A stretch of 64,000 nt of DNA. Origin: CAXXOK01 sp963664595. GTDB taxonomy: Bacteria > Bacillota > Clostridia > Christensenellales > Aristaeellaceae. The DNA is taken from positions 248,001 to 312,000 of the forward strand of contig CAXXOK010000003.1 in the NCBI GenBank assembly GCA_963664595.2, in the 5' to 3' direction. Below the pieces are notes generated by a model. That model was not told where the DNA came from. It did no database searches and worked only from the letters and a program-made list of their open reading frames with translations. How positions within the stretch are numbered: position 1 is the stretch's first letter; each line of letters opens with the position of its first letter. The position numbers were made by a program, and so were the translations under genes. Shown here in pieces: positions 59,308-64,000 of this stretch.

Positions 59308-59319
59308 GGCGTATGCTCC

Positions 59320-59877
59320 TCAGATGACAGGATAGAAGATCAGGTTGTAGGCCGAACAGCTTTCGCCGTAGGGGTTGCGGTAGGCATGGGGCAGGTCGGC
59401 GCGGAAGCGGATAGCCTGCTGCTTGTGCAGCGTTACCGTTTGGCTGCCGATGGTCAGGTCCAGTTTGCCACGCAGCATGAGCAGGTATTCCTCCGTGCCC
59501 TCCATGTGCTTGCCGGATGGGTGATCACAGCCCGAATCCAATTCAAGATAGAAGATTTCCACATTGCGCAACGAATCGTAAGGGAACAGGGTGTTGGCGC
59601 GCATCAGACCGTTTTCTTCCTCAATCAGGCTGTTGGACTGCAGCTCGGCTACCATGTACGTGGGCTCCTCCGCTTTGAGAAAGGAGGACATCGGCACCTT
59701 GAGCCCGTTTGCGATTTTGGAAAGCGTTGTGATGGTCGGGGTGGACTGCCCCCGTTCGATCTGGCCGAGCATCGGCTTGCTGACGTCCGTCAGGGCGGCA
59801 ACCTCCTCCAGCGTCAGGTTTTTCTGGGCGCGGATGCACTTGAGACGGTTGCCCACCGTTTCCGGTTGAATAGACAT
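59320..59877 (-). CDS. XRE-cupin transcriptional regulator
   Basis: A 185-aa regulator: helix-turn-helix at about 10-65 ('NRLKCIRAQKNLTLEEVAAL', 'TDVSKPMLGQIERGQSTPTI') followed by a cupin ligand domain ('SGKHMEGTEEYLLMLRGKLDL', 'FRADLPHAYRNP'). This PuuR/SinR-like type often controls amine or amino-acid metabolism. Start: ATG complementary to 59875-59877 with AAAGGGGG upstream. It probably regulates its own operon with the MBL hydrolase through the palindrome at 59896. Confidence 0.92.
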   Translation of the reverse strand: MSIQPETVGNRLKCIRAQKNLTLEEVAALTDVSKPMLGQIERGQSTPTITTLSKIANGLKVPMSSFLKAEEPTYMVAELQSNSLIEEENGLMRANTLFPYDSLRNVEIFYLELDSGCDHPSGKHMEGTEEYLLMLRGKLDLTIGSQTVTLHKQQAIRFRADLPHAYRNPYGESCSAYNLIFYPVI

Positions 59878-59895
59878 AAGCTTCCCCCTTTCTGT

Positions 59896-59945
59896 ATGTT
59901 ATAACATATTTATAAACATTATAGCATAGCTTCCGGGAAAGACAA
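59896..59945 (-). promoter_or_regulatory. Promoter and operator of the XRE-cupin operon
   Basis: On the minus strand TTGTCT (59945-59940), 16-nt spacer, TATAAT (59923-59918) with TGC before it (extended -10). Downstream lies the 12-bp perfect palindrome ATGTTATAACAT (59896-59907), with a related half ATGTTTATAAAT next to it, a plausible autoregulatory site. Confidence 0.6.
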
Positions 59946-59991
59946 GCGGGTGGATCGGATAGGCTTTGCTGCCTGAAAAACCCAAGGCCGG

Positions 59992-61089
59992 TCAGGCCTG
60001 CACCGCCACCACGCGGTTGCGACCGGCTTCCTTGGCCTCGTAAAGGGCCTTGTCCGCGGATTTCAGCAGGGCTTCATCCGAAGCGGCATAATCCGGGTAG
60101 GCCGACACCCCCACGGACAGGGTAATATCGGTTATGAGCCCTTCAAAAACGAAGCGGCCGGTTTCGATCGCCAGGCGCATGGCTTCGGCCCGCTTATAGG
60201 TGTTTTCCAGCGTGCTGCCCGGCAGAAGGATGACAAACTCATCGCCGCCATAGCGGCAAACCAGATCGGACTCCCGGGTGTTGTGCAGCAGAATGTCGGC
60301 CACGGAGGAAATGACATAGTCGCCGAAAACGTGGCCGAAGCGGTCGTTAATCTCCTTGAAATGATCGACATCCACCATCATGATGCCGACGGGGGTGTGG
60401 GCGCGGGCGGCCCGGCTGATCTCCGTGCGCATGATCTCGGCCAGATAGCGGCGGTTGTACAGACCCGTGAGCGAGTCGCGGACGGCGGCCTCCTGCAGCA
60501 GCAGGGCGTTGCGCTGCAATTGCTCCTTCTGCTCGTTGATCTCGCCGATATATTTGCGGTTGAGCAGGTTGGCCATAATGCTGATGACGGAGGTCATGAC
60601 TAAATAGGAAATCAGGCTGGGCCAGTTGATTTGCTGCAGCGACTGGCTGAACAGGATGCAGCCGCTCAGCATGAGAAAATGAAAAGCGGCGATGATCAGG
60701 GTAATCTGCTCGGTCAGCAAGATGGCGCACAGCTGGATGGACAGCGTGATATACAGTATCGGCATAAAATCGCCCTGAAACACGGTGGGATCCAGAAAAA
60801 TGGAGCCCCACGGCCCGACGACCATGGCGAGCACGGTGAGAAACGCGGAAAGCTCGTACTTGCCCAACAGGTTGATCGATACCGACGCGGAAAGCATTAC
60901 AAACAGCACGGAAACCAGCAGCACGTAGAGAATTTCACGCTTGCCGGTATCCACCAGAAACACCAGTATGAGGACAAGAAGCAAAAAAAGCAGCAGTGCG
61001 ATCTGCGTCCAGAACAGAATATAGGGTCTCCGGTTGCCGGGATAGCGTAACACCGAATAGTGGGTGCGCAGGAATTCCTTTATATTCAT
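59992..61089 (-). CDS. Membrane diguanylate cyclase (GGDEF protein)
   Basis: A 365-aa protein. Residues about 20-195 hold six membrane helices of an unclassified sensor region. After a short coiled linker ('EINEQKEQLQRNALLLQEAA') comes a GGDEF domain: 'DSLTGLYNRRYLAEIM', 'DVDHFKEINDRFGHVFGD', active site 'CRYGGDEFVILLPG' and 'SVGVSAYP'. It should make cyclic di-GMP. No RxxD inhibitory site is obvious five residues before the active site. Start: ATG complementary to 61087-61089 with GGAG upstream. Confidence 0.93.
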   Translation of the reverse strand: MNIKEFLRTHYSVLRYPGNRRPYILFWTQIALLLFLLLVLILVFLVDTGKREILYVLLVSVLFVMLSASVSINLLGKYELSAFLTVLAMVVGPWGSIFLDPTVFQGDFMPILYITLSIQLCAILLTEQITLIIAAFHFLMLSGCILFSQSLQQINWPSLISYLVMTSVISIMANLLNRKYIGEINEQKEQLQRNALLLQEAAVRDSLTGLYNRRYLAEIMRTEISRAARAHTPVGIMMVDVDHFKEINDRFGHVFGDYVISSVADILLHNTRESDLVCRYGGDEFVILLPGSTLENTYKRAEAMRLAIETGRFVFEGLITDITLSVGVSAYPDYAASDEALLKSADKALYEAKEAGRNRVVAVQA

Positions 61090-61121
61090 TTAAACTCCAT
61101 CCAATTCCCAAATATAAGCCT

Positions 61122-61150
61122 ATTATAACATTGTTTCCGCTATTGTGGAA
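61122..61150 (-). promoter_or_regulatory. Promoter of the GGDEF gene
   Basis: Extended -10 on the minus strand, TGTTATAAT (TATAAT at 61127-61122), with a weak TTCCAC 17 nt upstream. Confidence 0.5.
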
Positions 61151-61280
61151 CTATGGCTACGTTTAGCGTTTGCCTGGGGTAGGGATCGTGCGCCGCCGCG
61201 GCGTATATAATGAAATAAAAGATAGACGGAGCCATACGGCGCCGGGCCGCGGCGAGCTTCGGAAAAGAGAGGATTTGCCC

Positions 61281-62408
61281 ATGCTTCATTTTAACACGTC
61301 CTTTACCCCTTCGGTAAAAGCGGCGCCTTCCCACTACCTGTGCCAGGCGGGCATCGGCACGCAGGCGGGTGAGCATATCAAGCCCTATGGGGACCGTGTG
61401 CTGATCATCGGCGGCAGGCGCGCCCTGGCCGCGATGGGAGAGGCGTTTTTATCATCGCTGCGCCGGGCCGGGCTTGCCTATGAAATCCATGTTTTCACCA
61501 CCGAGGTGTGCGAGGAGGAGATACAGAAAATCTGCGCCATCGGGGAGGCCTTCAAACCCCAGGTAGTGGTGGGCGTGGGCGGCGGCAAGGCGCTGGATAC
61601 CGCCAAGCTTTCGGCCTATGCGATGGATATCCCCATGGTGTGCGTGCCCACCATCGCGGCCACGTGCAGCGCGGTAACGCCGCTGTCCGTGCTGTACAAC
61701 CAAAACGGCACCTACCGCCAGGACGCGTTTCTGCGCAGGAACCCGGATCTGGTGCTGCTGGACCCGCAGGTGATTGCCGACGCTCCGGTGCAATACCTGA
61801 AATCCGGCGCGCTGGACGCCATCGCCAAGTGGTACGAGGGCAGCGCGTCCATCCAGGGCTGCTCGGGCATCGCGGATATCTTTGACGAGTGCGCGCTGGA
61901 GATCGCCCATATGCTCTTTGAGAAGATGAACCGCAACGTGGAGGCCGCCGTGACGGCCGCTGTGGAGCACCGCCTGAACACGGAGCTTTTGGAAGTGATC
62001 CATCTGAACCTCTATTTCGCCGGGATGATCCAGAGTGTCGGCATCAAGGCCGTGCGCAACGGCATTGCCCATTCGGTTCACAACGGGCTGACCCTGCTGC
62101 CGGAAAGCCATGCCTTGCTGCACGGGCTGAAGGTGGGGTACGGGATTTACGTGCAGCTCACGGTGCTGGGCCAGCAAAAGGATATGCTGGATCAGGCGCT
62201 GGATTTTTTCCGCAGGCTGCAGTTTATGCCCTCGTTTGCCGCGCTCGGCCTGCCGTTTACCGAACAAACCGTCCGCACCGTGGCGGAAAAAACGCATGCG
62301 GATCCCATGATGCGCAAAATACCCTTCAATACCATCACGCGGGAGGACCTTGTGGACGCCATGTACCGCATTGAAAACGCCGCGGCCCGGCAGGCGACCG
62401 TTGAATAA
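61281..62408 (+). CDS. Glycerol dehydrogenase-like iron-containing alcohol dehydrogenase
   Basis: A 375-aa NAD-dependent dehydrogenase. 'PQVVVGVGGGKALDTAKLSA' binds NAD; 'CVPTIAATCSAVTPLSVLY' and the metal-binding Asp/His residues in 'LKSGALDAIAKWYEG', 'GIAHSVHNGLT' and 'HALLHGLKVGYG' follow GldA/dehydroquinate-synthase-like order. It acts on glycerol or a related hydroxyketone. Start ATG 61281 with AGAGAGGA 8 nt upstream. Stands alone between a GGDEF gene and a protease gene. Confidence 0.9.
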   Translation: MLHFNTSFTPSVKAAPSHYLCQAGIGTQAGEHIKPYGDRVLIIGGRRALAAMGEAFLSSLRRAGLAYEIHVFTTEVCEEEIQKICAIGEAFKPQVVVGVGGGKALDTAKLSAYAMDIPMVCVPTIAATCSAVTPLSVLYNQNGTYRQDAFLRRNPDLVLLDPQVIADAPVQYLKSGALDAIAKWYEGSASIQGCSGIADIFDECALEIAHMLFEKMNRNVEAAVTAAVEHRLNTELLEVIHLNLYFAGMIQSVGIKAVRNGIAHSVHNGLTLLPESHALLHGLKVGYGIYVQLTVLGQQKDMLDQALDFFRRLQFMPSFAALGLPFTEQTVRTVAEKTHADPMMRKIPFNTITREDLVDAMYRIENAAARQATVE

Positions 62409-62472
62409 GGCCTGCGCAGGCCGGTGATGGCGCTTCCGCCGCGGAAAATATGACCTTCGCGGGGCGCGGCCA

Positions 62473-62501
62473 TTGCGGGCGAACCGAAAAAATGATAGGA
62501 T
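62473..62501 (+). promoter_or_regulatory. Putative promoter of the C11 protease gene
   Basis: TTGCGG (62473-62478), 17-nt spacer, TAGGAT (62496-62501), giving a leader of about 140 nt before the start codon. Confidence 0.45.
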
Positions 62502-62647
62502 GAAAGCAGTCAACGGAACAAGAAAATATGGGCAGCCAAGGTTTGTTTCAGGTTTCCACACACAGACGGCCGTTTGGACGGCATGCTTCGGGGGCTGCGG
62601 CATCCGGAGATGGAACGCCCGGCTGCGGATATTGGGGAGGAAAAAGA

Positions 62648-64000
62648 ATGAGACGGGTTGGATTGAATGGTTTATGCCTGCTTTTGGGAATTGTGCTCAT
62701 CGGCCTGGGCTTTGCGGCGGGTGCGGCCGCACAGGACGAGAGCTGGACGGTGCTTTTGTATCTGTGCGGCACCGATCTGGAATCGGATGGCGGTGCGGCC
62801 AGCGCGAACCTGGAGGAAATCCTTGCGGTTTCCGTGCCGGACACAATTCATTTTATCGTGCAGACCGGCGGCACGGCCCAGTGGGAGACCGAGGGGATCG
62901 ACGCGGATGCCTTGGAACGCTGGGAACTGGTGGAGAACGGCTTTGCGCAGGTGGATGTCCTCCCGCTGGCCAGCATGGGCAGCGCGGAGACGCTGGGCGA
63001 TTTTCTGGCCTGGGGCGTGGAAACCTATCCCGCCGACCACTATATGGCGGTTTTCTGGAACCATGGCGGCGGATCGGCTGCCGGGGTTGCGTTTGACGAG
63101 CTGTTCGACAACGACTGCCTGTCCGTCAGCGACCTGACTGAGGGACTGGCGGCGGCCGGGACCCCCTTTGATGTGATCGGCTTTGACGCCTGCCTGATGG
63201 CCACGCTGGAAACGGCGGCCGCCATCGCCCCCTACGGCCGCTATCTGGTGGCCTCCGAGGAGACGGAGCCCGGCGGCGGCTGGGATTACACGGCCTGGCT
63301 TACCGCCCTGTGCGATAACCCGCAGCAGGACGGCCTGGCGCTGTGCACCGAGATCTGCGACAGCTACCTGCAAAAGTGCGTAAACGAGGATGAGGGCGAC
63401 TTGGTAACACTTTCCGTAACCGATCTGACCGCCATCGAAAGCCTGTTGGACGCGTTTGACGCCATGGCGGCGGAGATGACCGGCATCACCGAGGACATCA
63501 CCACCTACCAGCAGTTTGTGCAGGGCGTGCGCCGCGCCGAAAACTACGGCGGCAACAACGATACCGAGGGCTACACCAACATGGTGGATCTGGGCGACCT
63601 GGCCGTGAACACGAAGAGCGTGCTCAGCGATACGGCCATCACGGTGCTTGATACGCTGTTTGACGCCGTGAAATACAACGTAAAGGGCGCAAGCCGGTCC
63701 GAGGCCAACGGCCTGTCGGTATACTATCCGCTGTCGGCGAACAACGACGAGCTGACGTACTACGCCGGTACCGCCGCCACCAGCGGCAACTACCTGCGCT
63801 TCATCCAGGCCGTTGCCGCCACCGATTGGGAAACCCCCGCGGGCATGGCGGACGACATCCCCGTGGTGACCTCGGCGGTGCAGGCGGACGATTACTCCGT
63901 AACCCTGGATACCTGGATCACCGACGACGGCTATTTTGTGCTGCAGATCGGCGGGGACATGGACAGCGTTTTGTCCGTGAACTTCGGTATTTATTATCTG
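62648..64000 (+). CDS. Clostripain-family (C11) exported cysteine protease, 3' partial
   Basis: The frame opens at ATG 62648 (GGGGAGG upstream) and is still open at the right edge. A signal peptide covers residues 1-32 ('GLCLLLGIVLIGLGFAAGAAA'). The C11 catalytic dyad is visible: His139 in 'AVFWNHGGGS' and Cys182 in 'VIGFDACLMATLE'. 'WTVLLYLCGTDLESDGGAAS' is the usual entry strand of clostripain-like proteases, and 'RSEANGLSVYYP' is a family block further on. It probably cleaves after basic residues outside the cell; the end and any anchor are not in the window. Confidence 0.92.
   Translation, partial: MRRVGLNGLCLLLGIVLIGLGFAAGAAAQDESWTVLLYLCGTDLESDGGAASANLEEILAVSVPDTIHFIVQTGGTAQWETEGIDADALERWELVENGFAQVDVLPLASMGSAETLGDFLAWGVETYPADHYMAVFWNHGGGSAAGVAFDELFDNDCLSVSDLTEGLAAAGTPFDVIGFDACLMATLETAAAIAPYGRYLVASEETEPGGGWDYTAWLTALCDNPQQDGLALCTEICDSYLQKCVNEDEGDLVTLSVTDLTAIESLLDAFDAMAAEMTGITEDITTYQQFVQGVRRAENYGGNNDTEGYTNMVDLGDLAVNTKSVLSDTAITVLDTLFDAVKYNVKGASRSEANGLSVYYPLSANNDELTYYAGTAATSGNYLRFIQAVAATDWETPAGMADDIPVVTSAVQADDYSVTLDTWITDDGYFVLQIGGDMDSVLSVNFGIYYL

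Overview
The window looks like a chromosomal segment of a GC-rich, Gram-positive obligate anaerobe of the Clostridia (gut type). The case rests on a PolC-type replicative polymerase, a trimeric [FeFe]-hydrogenase operon with a Rex-like operator, surface proteins ending in xPxTGD sorting-type signals, BlaI/BlaR-type regulation, a YjdF gene behind its riboswitch, a clostripain-family protease, strong AGGAGG ribosome sites and several TTG starts. No species can be named. No rRNA, tRNA, CRISPR array, phage or complete insertion sequence was seen. Both edges cut genes: a sorted surface protein on the left and a C11 protease on the right.

Layout. 1-9.1 kb: surface protein, then pyrH-MATE-argS and an rRNA methyltransferase / 2H phosphoesterase / aminotransferase group. 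9.5-14.7 kb: cupin and ahcY (divergent), then a response regulator-ABC ATPase-permease-histidine kinase operon. 14.9-23.5 kb (minus strand): PRPP synthetase, voltage-gated K+ channel, GtrA protein, XRE/GyrI regulator, a GT-C-like membrane protein coupled to a tiny ORF, and a degenerate M20 peptidase. 23.9-30.3 kb: GtrB-type glycosyltransferase, ispG and polC, tightly packed. 30.8-32.2 kb: repeat-rich surface protein. 33.2-38.6 kb: hydCBA, with HydB fused to a GltD-like NADPH oxidoreductase module. 39-42 kb: GtrA gene, then a decaying zone with two broken genes and tandem repeats. 41.8-46 kb: acidic protein, secreted protein, ZIP transporter, GT-C glycosyltransferase with an ILEI-like tail. 46.2-50 kb: YbjQ, yjdF with riboswitch, a methyltransferase behind a long structured leader. 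50.5-55.1 kb: SH3b secreted protein and a BlaI/BlaR-type operon. 55.3-64 kb: hydrolase, TPR regulator, nucleotide kinase, MBL hydrolase, XRE-cupin regulator, GGDEF protein, glycerol-dehydrogenase-like enzyme, C11 protease.

The most striking content is non-coding. (1) Nine copies of a roughly 165-188 bp element lie between genes. Five are 187-188 bp, have matching inverted ends, and four of these five sit between two copies of a short hairpin (16-24 bp direct duplications, terminator-like in three of them), as expected for a small non-autonomous mobile element that inserts into terminator hairpins. Its interior is a chain of short stems whose base pairs covary between the two subfamilies. (2) A second family forms roughly 165-nt long hairpins around a conserved core. 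(3) The methyltransferase at 48.7-49.5 kb has a 320-nt leader with mutually exclusive pairings laid out like a riboswitch, which I cannot assign to a known class.

All functional calls come from reading motifs by eye. No database search or folding program was run.
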